Positions 16,831 through 25,244 of a DNA stretch of 64,000 nt are shown piece by piece. How positions within the stretch are numbered: position 1 is the first letter of the stretch; the number at the start of each line of letters is the position of its first letter. Source of the stretch: Thermoflexus hugenholtzii (GTDB taxonomy: Bacteria > Chloroflexota > Anaerolineae > Thermoflexales > Thermoflexaceae). Under the pieces are notes generated by a model. The model ran no database searches. It had not been told where the DNA came from and saw nothing but the letters and a program-made list of their open reading frames with translations. The DNA lies in the NCBI RefSeq assembly GCF_018771565.1, contig NZ_CP076326.1:2108001-2172000 (forward strand), in the 5' to 3' direction. A program made the position numbers and the translations under genes.

Positions 16831-17175
16831 CTTGGCCCCCAACCGGAATGAGAGATCCTCCGCCTTGACCACTTTCAGTTTCCCGAACCCCACCCCGCCT
16901 GTCATCAGGGAACTCCCGGATCCTGCAGGGGAAAATCCCCGCACCGCGGGCGGGAGAAATCCCGACTCTGAGCGAGGGAAAAGAGAAAGGGGGACCGGTC
17001 CGGCCGCTCCGGCCGGCTGACGAGCGCCCTATCGTCAGGCCGGGTTAAAATCCTCACAGAGGGCTTCCACGCCCGCCCGGAGCGGGCCTTCCGGGACCCG
17101 ATGCGCCCGCGCGGGGACGGGACGGGACCCTGGGGGACGCGATCATGCCTATCCCCCCATCCGGAGGGGCCTTTC
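16831..17175. other. Divergent intergenic region with small hairpins
   Basis: This region lies between the pseudo-receiver (minus) and the acyl-CoA synthetase (plus). It contains short hairpins, GGGGA-AAA-TCCCC at 16928-16940 and CGGGA-GAAA-TCCCG at 16951-16964. A possible -10 box TAAAAT lies at 17046-17051, without a clear -35. I see no further gene. Confidence 0.4.
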
Positions 17176-19122
17176 ATGAAAGAGTTGAACCTTCAGGTCG
17201 TCTGGCATCCGGACCCGGAGACGGCGGAGCGGAGCAACGTCTCCGCCCAGATGCGCCGGCTGGGCCTTCCCTCTTATGAAGCCTTCCTCGAATGGTCCTT
17301 CACCGACCCCCATGGCTTCTGGAAAGCCTTCTTCGAGGACACCGGCTTCCGCTGGCGCGCCCCCTATCGGGAGACCCTGGACGTTCGCAACGGGGCACCA
17401 TGGGCCCGATGGTTTGTGGACGGGGCCCTGAACGCCACCGAGAGCGCTTTAGATCGCCACGTGGAGGCCGGGCGCGGGGAGGCCATCGCCCTGATCTGGG
17501 AGGGAGAAGAAGGGGAGATCCGCCGCTACACCTATCGCCAGGTTTTCGAGGAGGTCGCCCGGCTGGCCGGGGCGCTGCGCGCCCTGGGCGTGCAGCCCGG
17601 CGATCGCATCGGGTTGTTCCTGCCCATGATCCCGGAGGTGGCCTTCGCCCTGCTGGCCGCCATGCGCATCGGGGCCATTGTCATCCCCCTGTTCTCCGGC
17701 TTCGGCCCTGAGGCGGTGGCCGTGCGCCTGCAGGACGCGGAGGCCCGCTTCCTGATCACCGCGGATGGTTTCCCCCGACGGGGACGGATCGTTCCGATGA
17801 AGGAGATCGCCGATGAGGCCCTGCGCGCCGCCCCCAGCGTGGAGAAGGTCCTCGTGGTCCGCCGGGCCGGCAACCCCATCCCGTGGCGGGAAGGGCGGGA
17901 CCTCTGGCTCCACGAGGTCATCGGCCGGGGGGCGCCCGTTCACGAGGCGCCCGCCTTCCCCAGCGAGACACCTTTCATGATCATCTACACCTCAGGGACC
18001 ACCGGCCGGCCCAAGGGGACAGTCCACGTCCACGGCGGGGCGCCCATCAAAGCCGCCCAGGATATGTTCCACCTCTTCGATGTGAAGCCGGTGGACGTCA
18101 TCCACTGGGTGACCGACATCGGCTGGATGATGGGGCCCTGGCTGATCCTGGGCAGCCTGACCCTGGGCGCGACGTGCCTGATCTACGACGGGGCGCCCGA
18201 TCACCCGGAGCCGGACCGCCTGTGGGAGCTGGTGGAGCGGCATGGCGTCACCATCCTGGGCGTCTCCCCCACTCTGATCCGGGCCCTCATGCGCGCGGGG
18301 ACGGAATGGCCGGATCGTCACGCCATGCCCTCGCTGCGCCTGCTGGGCTCCACCGGCGAACCGTGGAACCCGGAGCCGTGGCTGTGGACCTTCCAGCACG
18401 TGGGCAAGGGGCGATGTCCGATCATCAACTACTCCGGAGGCACGGAGATCTTCGGAGGCATCCTGGGCTGCACCGTGCTGCGCCCCCTCAAACCCTGCTC
18501 CTTCAACACCGTCGTCCCCGGCGTCCAGGCGGACTGCGTGGACGAGGCCGGGCGGCCGGTGCGGGAAGAGGTGGGCCTCCTGGTGATCCGCAACCTGAAC
18601 CCCGGGATGACCCGGGGCTTCTGGCGGGATCCCGAACGCTACCTGGAGACCTACTGGTCGCGCTGGGAGGGGCTCTGGTATCACGGGGACCTGGTTTACA
18701 TCGACGAGGACGGCTTCTGGTATATCCTGGGGCGGGCGGATGACACCCTGAAGGTGGGCGGCAAGCGCCTGGGCCCGGCGGAGATGGAATCCGTGCTGGT
18801 GGAGCACCCTGCGGTGGCTGAGGCGGCGGTGATCGGCGTCCCGGATGAGATCAAGGGAGAAGCCCCCGTGGCCTTCGTGGTCCTGAGGCCCGGTTATGAG
18901 CCCGACGAGGAGCTGCGGGCGGCGCTGATGGAGCACGTGGCCCGGCGGATGGGCAAAGCCCTGGCGCCGAAGGAGGTCCGCTTCGTCCGCGACATCCCCA
19001 AGACCCGCAACGCCAAGCTGATGCGCCGGGTCATCCGCGCCGTCTACCTGGGGCGTGACCCCGGGGACCTCTCCGCCCTGGAGAACCCGCAGGCGGTCGA
19101 GGAGATCCGCCGGGCTCGCTGA
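17176..19122 (+). CDS. Acetyl-CoA synthetase-like AMP-forming acyl-CoA ligase
   Basis: This 648-residue ligase activates a carboxylic acid to an acyl-AMP and then to an acyl-CoA. The P-loop-like core motif YTSGTTGRPKGT and the INYSGGTEIFGG, YHGDLVYIDEDGFWYI and DTLKVGGKRLGPAEME segments are present. The C-terminal catalytic lysine lies in PKTRNAKLMRRVI. The N-terminal ACAS-type domain precedes the AMP-binding domain, so acetate, propionate or another short acid is likely. The ATG at 17176 has a GGAGGGG site; an upstream in-frame start at 17101 is less likely. The next gene follows after 33 bases. Confidence 0.88.
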   Translation: MKELNLQVVWHPDPETAERSNVSAQMRRLGLPSYEAFLEWSFTDPHGFWKAFFEDTGFRWRAPYRETLDVRNGAPWARWFVDGALNATESALDRHVEAGRGEAIALIWEGEEGEIRRYTYRQVFEEVARLAGALRALGVQPGDRIGLFLPMIPEVAFALLAAMRIGAIVIPLFSGFGPEAVAVRLQDAEARFLITADGFPRRGRIVPMKEIADEALRAAPSVEKVLVVRRAGNPIPWREGRDLWLHEVIGRGAPVHEAPAFPSETPFMIIYTSGTTGRPKGTVHVHGGAPIKAAQDMFHLFDVKPVDVIHWVTDIGWMMGPWLILGSLTLGATCLIYDGAPDHPEPDRLWELVERHGVTILGVSPTLIRALMRAGTEWPDRHAMPSLRLLGSTGEPWNPEPWLWTFQHVGKGRCPIINYSGGTEIFGGILGCTVLRPLKPCSFNTVVPGVQADCVDEAGRPVREEVGLLVIRNLNPGMTRGFWRDPERYLETYWSRWEGLWYHGDLVYIDEDGFWYILGRADDTLKVGGKRLGPAEMESVLVEHPAVAEAAVIGVPDEIKGEAPVAFVVLRPGYEPDEELRAALMEHVARRMGKALAPKEVRFVRDIPKTRNAKLMRRVIRAVYLGRDPGDLSALENPQAVEEIRRAR

Positions 19123-19155
19123 GACAGCCGCCCATCATCCGGAGGAGCAGGGCTC

Positions 19156-19530
19156 GTGCGCGCGCGCACCCTGTGGGAGAGCTTCGGTTTTGCCTTCGCC
19201 GGGCTGCGCTACGCCTGGCGGACCCAGCGGAACCTGCGGATCCATGGGGCGATCACGGCTCTGGTGATCGCCCTCGCCGGGCTGCTCGGGTTCGATCCCC
19301 TCCGCTGGGCCATCCTCCTGCTCACCATCGCCATGGTGTGGGCGGCGGAGCTGCTCAACACCGCCCTCGAGACGGTGGTGGATCTCGTCAGCCCCACCTT
19401 CCATCCGATGGCCCGGATCGCCAAGGACGTGTCGGCGGGGATGGTTCTGCTGTGCGCCATCGCCGCTGTGCTGATCGGCCTGGCCCTCTTCGGCCCGCCC
19501 CTGTGGGCCCTCGGTGCCCGCTTTCGTTAA
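19156..19530 (+). CDS. dgkA: Diacylglycerol/undecaprenol kinase family protein
   Basis: This 124-residue protein with three hydrophobic helices has the DgkA signature AAELLNTALETVVD followed by KDVSAGMVLL. Gram-positive-type DgkA proteins phosphorylate undecaprenol or diacylglycerol in the membrane, recycling lipid carrier for envelope synthesis. The start is GTG at 19156 behind GGAGGAGCAGG. The next gene, a membrane glycosyltransferase-like protein, begins 23 bases later; together they suggest an envelope-lipid function. Confidence 0.88.
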   Translation: MRARTLWESFGFAFAGLRYAWRTQRNLRIHGAITALVIALAGLLGFDPLRWAILLLTIAMVWAAELLNTALETVVDLVSPTFHPMARIAKDVSAGMVLLCAIAAVLIGLALFGPPLWALGARFR

Positions 19531-19553
19531 CCTTCCTGTTCGGAGCTTCCCGA

Positions 19554-21590
19554 ATGGAGAGACCACGCCCTCCCGCTGCACCGGCCGTCCTTCCACCTCA
19601 AAGAGAGGAGAAGGCTCCCGCTCCCTCAGGCTTCTCGGTCCTCCCGTCCCTCCCCACGCTGGGGACGGGGAGCCTCCTTTTCATACTCCTGTTCGCCCTG
19701 TATATACCGGTCCTCTCCGTCGGCTTTTTCTCGGACGATCTGCTCCTGACCGTGATCGCCCCTCGGGATCCCCTCGCGCTGTTCCGGAGCGCGGAGGGGC
19801 TCTTGCACTATCGGCCTCTTTCCATGTCGCTCTTCTGGCTTGTCGGGCGCGCTTTTGGATTTCAGGGGGCGGTCTTCCATTTCCTCACCCTGAGCGTTCA
19901 CCTGTTGAACGCCTCCCTGCTCTATTCGATCCTGCGACGGCTCGGCGTCCCTCGGGCCCCGGCGTGGAGCGCCACGGCGCTCTTCGGGTTGCTCCCCTTC
20001 GCCCACGAGGCCATCGCCTTCGTGATGGGATCGGTGCACAGCCTGGCCCTCCTCTGGATGCTGAGCGCCACCGCCCTCGCCCTCCGGCCGGGCCGATCCC
20101 CTCGTTGGGGTCATGCCCTCCTCGCCCTCGGGGCCTATCTGGCGGCCGTCCTCTCCCACGAGACCGGCATCGTCTGGCCCGCCCTGCTGCTCCTGCTGGA
20201 GCGATGGCGTCCGGGACGGTTCCAGGGCCTTCGTCCCCTGATCCTCGCCGGCTTCGCTCTGGGAGCCGGTTACATGCTCTTCTGGCGGACTCGTCCGCGG
20301 GGCGATCCGGGGGTGCTGGCGCTGCCCATCTTCACCCTGGAAAGCAGCCTCTACGCCGTTCAGGGATGGCTGTATCCCCTGGGGCCGGCGCTCCGGCCGC
20401 TATGGGAGGCCCTCTTCGGGCCACGGCCGATCCTCCTGCGAGCCCTGCGGCCGGGGGACTGGGCCTTCCTGGGCCTGGGGCTGGGGGTGACCGTAGCGAT
20501 GATGGCCATCGCCCGGCCTCGCCGGCTGGTCGCCCTGGGATTGGGATGGTTCGCCGTCAGCATCACCCCATCCCTGCTGTTCTGGGGCCCGGCCTCCGGG
20601 ATGATGAATTATCCGCGGATGCTGGTGATCCCCGGCGTGGGCAGCGCCATGGCCTGGGCCGCGGTCGTGGAAAGCGGGCGGCAACGCGGGGCCGGCGGGC
20701 GAGGGCTGGTGGGAGCAGGTCTGGGCGTCACGCTCCTCGTCTCCACCCTTGTCACCGTCGCTTCGCTGGGGTATTACCAGGATGCCACGCGCATCCTGCG
20801 GGGGATGGCCGCGGCAGCCTGGGAGGCCGGGGATCGCCCCATCCTCTACGTCAACCTCCCCTACAACGTGGGCTACCGATGGTTCCGCGCTCGCTTTTAT
20901 CCTTACATCTATGGGGGCGCAGGAGCCGTGCTCATCACCACGGACCGGGAGCTGGCCCGGTATATCCGACTGAACGGAGGCCCGGATCTCACGGGCCGGC
21001 CCTCGGGATGGGTGGAGAGCCGGCGCTTAGAGGTCCTTTACCCCAACTGGTTCACCCCCGCGCCGCCCATCGACTTCCCCGGCCTGCGGGACACCCTGGA
21101 GGATCACGCGGTGTATGTGTTCCGGGAGGATCTCGCCTGGGTCCCCCTCCACGAAATCTGGCGGGTTCATGGGATGTCCGACCGCGTGCATGCGGAGGCA
21201 CCTCCCCTGGAGATCCTGGAGCCCAGCCCGCGCTTCGATGGGCGGATCGCGCTGCGCGGCTGGCGGATCGATGAGGAGGCCGGGGAGCTGATCCTGGCCT
21301 GGGAGGCCCTGGCCCCGCCGGAGCGCCGATGGCATGTGTTCGTCCATTTGCTGGACGAGAAGGGCGAGCTCCTCGGACAGGCCGACGGGCCGATGGCCGG
21401 TGGGCTGGCACCTACCGAGGCATGGCGGACCGGGGATTGGGTGATCGACCGTCGCCCGCTCCCCCCGGGGATCCGACCGGCCGCCCTCCGCCTCGGCCTC
21501 TACGATTGGACCAGCGGGGAGCGGGCGACGGTGGAATGGGGAACGCTCAGGCCCCCGGACCGATACGTGGTTCTTGCAACCCCCCGATGA
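19554..21590 (+). CDS. Polytopic membrane protein, GT-C/GT39-like glycosyltransferase
   Basis: This 678-residue protein has about ten hydrophobic helices between residues 35 and 420. The loop after the first helix contains SDDLLLT, matching the acidic pair of GT-C lipid-linked sugar transferases. HYRPLSMSLFW and FHFLTLSVHLLNA resemble TMTC/GT39-type proteins. The last 190 residues form a soluble beta-rich domain (ALRGWRIDEEAGE and RWHVFVHLLDEKGELLGQADG) that resembles one seen after membrane domains in other Chloroflexota proteins, from memory. It probably transfers sugar from a polyprenyl carrier to an outer-surface acceptor; donor and acceptor are unknown. It overlaps no other real gene and ends 12 bases before the convergent SufT-like gene. 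Confidence 0.7.
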   Translation: MERPRPPAAPAVLPPQREEKAPAPSGFSVLPSLPTLGTGSLLFILLFALYIPVLSVGFFSDDLLLTVIAPRDPLALFRSAEGLLHYRPLSMSLFWLVGRAFGFQGAVFHFLTLSVHLLNASLLYSILRRLGVPRAPAWSATALFGLLPFAHEAIAFVMGSVHSLALLWMLSATALALRPGRSPRWGHALLALGAYLAAVLSHETGIVWPALLLLLERWRPGRFQGLRPLILAGFALGAGYMLFWRTRPRGDPGVLALPIFTLESSLYAVQGWLYPLGPALRPLWEALFGPRPILLRALRPGDWAFLGLGLGVTVAMMAIARPRRLVALGLGWFAVSITPSLLFWGPASGMMNYPRMLVIPGVGSAMAWAAVVESGRQRGAGGRGLVGAGLGVTLLVSTLVTVASLGYYQDATRILRGMAAAAWEAGDRPILYVNLPYNVGYRWFRARFYPYIYGGAGAVLITTDRELARYIRLNGGPDLTGRPSGWVESRRLEVLYPNWFTPAPPIDFPGLRDTLEDHAVYVFREDLAWVPLHEIWRVHGMSDRVHAEAPPLEILEPSPRFDGRIALRGWRIDEEAGELILAWEALAPPERRWHVFVHLLDEKGELLGQADGPMAGGLAPTEAWRTGDWVIDRRPLPPGIRPAALRLGLYDWTSGERATVEWGTLRPPDRYVVLATPR

Positions 21591-21602
21591 GATCCGGGCG
21601 CG

Positions 21603-21947
21603 TCACCACATCCCCCACTCCGCCAGGGCATCCTCCTCCATCATGGAGGGATCCCACATCTCCATACTCAGGGTGACCTTCGTCGGCCGGCCGGTCACCT
21701 GCTCCGTCACGTAACGCACCTGCTCCAGCAGGTAGGGGCCGGCGGGGCAGAAGGGGGTGGTGAGGATCATGGTGATCTGCACCAGATCCGGCTGGACCTC
21801 GATGTTGCGGATCAGGCCCAGGGAGACCACGTTCATCCCGATCTCCGGGTCTACCACGGTGCGGAGGGCCTCGCGGATCTTCTGGATCAGCTCCTCCTCG
21901 GATCCAGCAGGAGAAGCGGACTGGGGAGCCACCTCGTTCTCCGGCAT
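21603..21947 (-). CDS. sufT: MIP18/DUF59 Fe-S assembly factor, SufT-like
   Basis: This 114-residue protein consists almost entirely of a DUF59 domain, with DPEIGMNVVSLGLI and the cysteine-containing TTPFCPAGPYLLEQV. Proteins of this type (SufT, PaaD, MIP18) help deliver Fe-S clusters to target proteins. The ATG at 21947 is preceded by GAGGAGGTCTCCG. It lies 84 bases downstream of the sufR-like gene on the same strand and beside the suf operon, which supports the role. Confidence 0.85.
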   Translation of the reverse strand: MPENEVAPQSASPAGSEEELIQKIREALRTVVDPEIGMNVVSLGLIRNIEVQPDLVQITMILTTPFCPAGPYLLEQVRYVTEQVTGRPTKVTLSMEMWDPSMMEEDALAEWGMW

Positions 21948-22031
21948 CGGAGACCTCCTCAAAAAGGATGTTCGTGGGTGGAGGCAGGGGAACGGCCCTC
22001 GACTTCGGGGAGCGCGCTTCCCACCCTCGCC

Positions 22032-22700
22032 TCACGCGGCGGAGGGATAGGAGGGCTCCTCCCTCTGGAAGCTGACGGACGAAGGCGCGGCGGTTCGGAT
22101 GATGAAGGTGCAGCAGAGATCGCCGCTCAGGATGCAACTGGAACGCTCCACGTCCGCCTCCAGGGTAAGGGCGATGAGGGCTCGATCCAGGTCGCACACC
22201 TCAGGATGATGATGGACCACATAATTGTAAGGGCAATTGTATTGATGGAGGCGGAGCTCATTGCCCAGGCGCTCCCATCGGGCCAGGAAACCTTCCTCCC
22301 CCAGCAGCTCCACCAGGGCCTCCAGCTTTTCCTCCAGAGTCCGGCAGGCCCGCACCCGCTCCCCATGCTCCACCGCGATCTCCTGCGCCATGGCGATGAA
22401 GAGGCGGTGGATCTCCTCCTCGGGGAGACGGGATTTAAGTTCGTTGAGCAGACGAGCAGCTAGGCGATGGTAACCCTGGGGGAACTGGGAGAGGGCCTCC
22501 TCCCGCAGGAAGAACACCAGCCGGGGCCGGCCCACCCCCCGCCGCTCCACCTGCGCATCCACCAACCCTTGACGCTGCAGGATGTTCAGGTGATAATGGA
22601 CGGTGACCGGCGTAAGCCCCAGCTCCTCGGCGAGCTGCGCCGCGGTCATCCGCCCCCGTTCCTTTAAACGCTGCAGGATCTGCTGTCGGGTCTGGCTCAT
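22032..22700 (-). CDS. sufR: SufR-type Fe-S-responsive transcriptional repressor
   Basis: This 222-residue regulator has an N-terminal winged helix-turn-helix (residues 5-60; AAQLAEELGLTPVTVHYHL). The C-terminal sensor half has C156-x12-C169 (NCPYNYVVHHHPEVCD) and GDLCCTF at 193-199. These match the cysteine pattern by which SufR binds an Fe-S cluster. Cluster-loaded SufR represses suf and its own gene; loss of the cluster relieves repression. The start at 22700 is divergent from sufC, and both promoters lie within about 80 bases of each other. An extra cysteine, C189, is also present. Confidence 0.88.
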   Translation of the reverse strand: MSQTRQQILQRLKERGRMTAAQLAEELGLTPVTVHYHLNILQRQGLVDAQVERRGVGRPRLVFFLREEALSQFPQGYHRLAARLLNELKSRLPEEEIHRLFIAMAQEIAVEHGERVRACRTLEEKLEALVELLGEEGFLARWERLGNELRLHQYNCPYNYVVHHHPEVCDLDRALIALTLEADVERSSCILSGDLCCTFIIRTAAPSSVSFQREEPSYPSAA

Positions 22701-22765
22701 CGATCGCCCACCTTCCCCAGGCATCGGGTGAGGAATCCGCCCTGTTAAGAGTCCGCATCATCCCC

Positions 22766-22794
22766 ATCTTAGCCGGTTTCCCGCCTCCTGTCAA
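22766..22794 (-). promoter_or_regulatory. Promoter of sufR
   Basis: On the minus strand TTGACA (22794-22789) and TAAGAT (22771-22766) are separated by exactly 17 bases. This is an optimal spacing for a housekeeping sigma factor. It mirrors the sufC promoter with the same two hexamers. Confidence 0.85.
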
Positions 22795-22818
22795 TTTCGC
22801 AGATTTTTATGAAAAGTA

Positions 22819-22847
22819 TTGACAAACACGGGTGGGCGTGGTAAGAT
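22819..22847 (+). promoter_or_regulatory. Promoter of sufCBDS
   Basis: TTGACA at 22819-22824 and TAAGAT at 22842-22847 have a 17-base spacer. The -35 box lies only 24 bases from that of the divergent sufR promoter, so one bound SufR dimer between them could repress both. CACGGGT at 22827-22833 and ACCCGTG at 22861-22867 form an inverted repeat around the start site. Confidence 0.88.
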
Positions 22848-22879
22848 GAAGCCTGAGTCTACCCGTGAGGGGGAGAGCG

Positions 22880-23659
22880 ATGGAGGACGCGCTGATCATC
22901 CGGGATCTCCACGTCCGCGTGGAGGGCAAGCCGGTCCTGCGGGGGGTGGATCTGACGGTGCGCAAGGGGGAGATCCACGCCCTGATGGGCCCGAACGGTT
23001 CCGGCAAGACCACCCTGGCCTACGTCCTGATGGGACATCCCGCTTACACCGTGGAGCGGGGGGAGGTGCTCTGGAAGGGGCAGAACCTTCTGGAGCTGCC
23101 GCCCGACGAGCGGGCCCATCTGGGGCTGTTCCTGGCCTTCCAGTATCCGGTGGCGGTGCCGGGGGTCACGGTGGCCAACTTCCTGCGCACGGCGCTGAAC
23201 GAGCGCCGCAAGCGCCTGAACCCCGAGGACAAAGGGATCCCGATCCCGGAGTTCCGCAAGCTGTTGCGAGAGAAGCTGGCCCTGCTGGGGCTGGAGGAAT
23301 CCTTTGCCAGCCGTTACGTCAACGATGGCTTCTCCGGCGGCGAGAAGAAGCGGCTGGAGATCCTCCAGATGGCCGTGTTGCAGCCGGAGATGGCCATCCT
23401 GGATGAGACCGACTCGGGGCTGGACATCGACGGGGTGCGCACGGTGGCCGAGGGGATCAACCGGGTCTTCGGCCCCCACATGGGGATCCTGCTCATCACC
23501 CACTATCAGCGCATCCTGAACTACGTGAAGCCTCACTTCGTTCACGTGATGTATAACGGCCGCATCGTGGCCTCCGGCGGGCCGGAGCTGGCCCTGGAGC
23601 TGGAGGAGAAGGGCTACGAGTGGCTGCGAGAGCAGTTCGCCGAGCAACCCACGGCCTGA
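22880..23659 (+). CDS. sufC: SufC ATPase of Fe-S cluster assembly
   Basis: This 259-residue ABC-type ATPase drives the SufBCD scaffold complex. Walker A is GPNGSGKTT. The family-specific signature is [14 protein letters not shown], and Walker B with the D-loop reads [15 protein letters not shown]; the switch histidine is in LLITHY. The start at ATG 22880 follows GAGGGGGAG. It is the first gene of the suf operon behind a consensus promoter. It precedes sufB by nine bases. Confidence 0.95.
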   Translation: MEDALIIRDLHVRVEGKPVLRGVDLTVRKGEIHALMGPNGSGKTTLAYVLMGHPAYTVERGEVLWKGQNLLELPPDERAHLGLFLAFQYPVAVPGVTVANFLRTALNERRKRLNPEDKGIPIPEFRKLLREKLALLGLEESFASRYVNDGFSGGEKKRLEILQMAVLQPEMAILDETDSGLDIDGVRTVAEGINRVFGPHMGILLITHYQRILNYVKPHFVHVMYNGRIVASGGPELALELEEKGYEWLREQFAEQPTA

Positions 23660-23668
23660 GGGGGGATC

Positions 23669-25075
23669 ATGGCGGCGGAGACCTTCGATCTGAGCGAGCT
23701 GGGCACGTATAAATACGGGTTCGCAATGCCCGAGCGTTACGTCTATAAGGCCCGCAAGGGCCTCTCCCGGGAGATCGTGGAGGAGATCTCCTGGCTGAAG
23801 GGGGAGCCCGACTGGATGCGGGAGTTTCGCCTGCGAGCGCTGGAGATCTTCCTCGCCAAGCCCATGCCCACCTGGGGGGCGGACCTCTCGGGGATCAATT
23901 TCGATGACATCTACTACTACATCAAGCCCACCGACAAGAAGAGCCGCTCGTGGGACGAGGTGCCGGAGGAGATCCGGCGCACCTTCGAGCTCCTGGGCAT
24001 CCCCGAGGCCGAGCGCAAGTTCCTGGCCGGAGTGGGCGCACAGTATGAAAGCGAGGTGGTTTACCACAACCTCCAGGAGCACCTGCGCAAGCTGGGCGTG
24101 ATCTTCGTGGACACCGACACGGCGGTGCGGGAGTATCCGGACCTGGTGCGGGAATACTTCGGGACGGTGGTCCCGCCCGACGACAACAAGTTCGCCGCCC
24201 TGAACTCCGCCGTCTGGTCCGGCGGCTCCTTCATCTACGTGCCGCCGGGGGTCCATGTGGATCTCCCGCTTCAGGCCTACTTCCGCATCAACGCCCAGAA
24301 CGTGGGCCAGTTCGAGCGCACCCTGATCATCGCGGAAGAAGGATCTTTCGTGCATTATGTAGAGGGTTGTACTGCTCCAATATATACTACCGACTCCCTG
24401 CACAGCGCGGTGGTGGAGATCATCGTCAAGCCGGGCGCCCGGGTGCGCTACACGACGATCCAGAACTGGTCCACCAACGTTTACAACCTGGTGACCAAGC
24501 GGGCTGTGGTCTATCGTGACGCGGTGATGGAGTGGGTGGATTGCAACCTGGGCTCTAAGGTGACGATGAAATACCCGAGCGTTTACCTGATGGAGCCGGG
24601 GGCCCGCGGGGAGATCCTGTCCATCGCTTTTGCGGGCCGCGGCCAGCATCAGGACGCGGGGGGGAAGGCGATCCACGCCGCTCCCCACACCCGCTCCCGC
24701 ATCATCTCCAAGTCCATCAGCAAGGATGGAGGGCGCACCTCCTATCGAGGCCTGGTGCGGGTCTACCCGGGCGCCGAGGGCTCCACGGTCAGCGTCAACT
24801 GCGACGCCCTGATCCTGGATGAGATCTCCCGCTCCGACACGTATCCGTATATGGAGATCGAGGAGGACAACGTCACCATCGGCCACGAGGCCACGGTGAG
24901 CAAGATCAGCGACGAGCAACTCTTCTATCTGATGAGCCGGGGCATCCCCCAGGAAGAGGCGGCGGCGATGATCGTCACCGGCTTCGTCGAGCCCCTGGTG
25001 AAGGAACTGCCCATGGAATACGCCGTGGAGATGAACCGGCTCATCCGCCTGCAGATGTCCGGCTCGGTGGGTTAA
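23669..25075 (+). CDS. sufB: SufB scaffold subunit
   Basis: This 468-residue protein is the scaffold on which nascent Fe-S clusters form. Characteristic segments are [20 protein letters not shown] (Cys234) and the C-terminal [16 protein letters not shown] and [10 protein letters not shown]. The length is typical, and the start is ATG 23669 after GAGGGGGGATC. No intein is present. A run of 19 codons around Cys234 (24335-24391) uses A/T-ending codons against the GC-rich norm of the gene; see findings. SufB, SufC and SufD act as one complex. Confidence 0.95.
   Translation: MAAETFDLSELGTYKYGFAMPERYVYKARKGLSREIVEEISWLKGEPDWMREFRLRALEIFLAKPMPTWGADLSGINFDDIYYYIKPTDKKSRSWDEVPEEIRRTFELLGIPEAERKFLAGVGAQYESEVVYHNLQEHLRKLGVIFVDTDTAVREYPDLVREYFGTVVPPDDNKFAALNSAVWSGGSFIYVPPGVHVDLPLQAYFRINAQNVGQFERTLIIAEEGSFVHYVEGCTAPIYTTDSLHSAVVEIIVKPGARVRYTTIQNWSTNVYNLVTKRAVVYRDAVMEWVDCNLGSKVTMKYPSVYLMEPGARGEILSIAFAGRGQHQDAGGKAIHAAPHTRSRIISKSISKDGGRTSYRGLVRVYPGAEGSTVSVNCDALILDEISRSDTYPYMEIEEDNVTIGHEATVSKISDEQLFYLMSRGIPQEEAAAMIVTGFVEPLVKELPMEYAVEMNRLIRLQMSGSVG
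24335..24391 (+). other. A/T-ending codon patch inside sufB over the VEGCTAP motif
   Basis: Fifteen of 19 consecutive codons end in A or T (for example GTA, GGT, TGT, ACT, GCT, CCA, ATA, TAT), whereas codons on both sides almost all end in G or C. The patch covers the most conserved SufB cysteine motif. Confidence 0.85.
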
Positions 25076-25110
25076 ACCACCGGGGTTGCAGGAGGAGGCC
25101 GGGCACCGGA

Positions 25111-25143
25111 GGCGCCCCGGCGATGGATCGCTGCCGGGGCGCC
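25111..25143 (+). other. Hairpin between sufB and sufD
   Basis: GGCGCCCCGGC at 25111-25121 pairs perfectly with GCCGGGGCGCC at 25133-25143 across an 11-base loop, in the 169-base gap between sufB and sufD. There is no T-run. It may stabilise the sufCB message or attenuate sufD. Confidence 0.5.
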
Positions 25144-25244
25144 CCGGGGACCCGGGACCTCGCCGTCTGCCTGGACCGTTCCGCCCAGGAGCTTCCAGAC
25201 GGATCATCTTCACCCCATAACCTCACAGGAGGTCGAGATCCGCA

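Noticed and set aside
24335-24391. AT-rich patch in sufB considered as an internal promoter or a sequencing error
   Set aside because: The reading frame and a conserved motif are intact, and all changes are at synonymous positions. No paired -35/-10 boxes with proper spacing were found.
22859-25213. 784-codon open frame on the minus strand
   Set aside because: It is antisense to sufC and sufB, has no domain motifs and crosses a mapped promoter.
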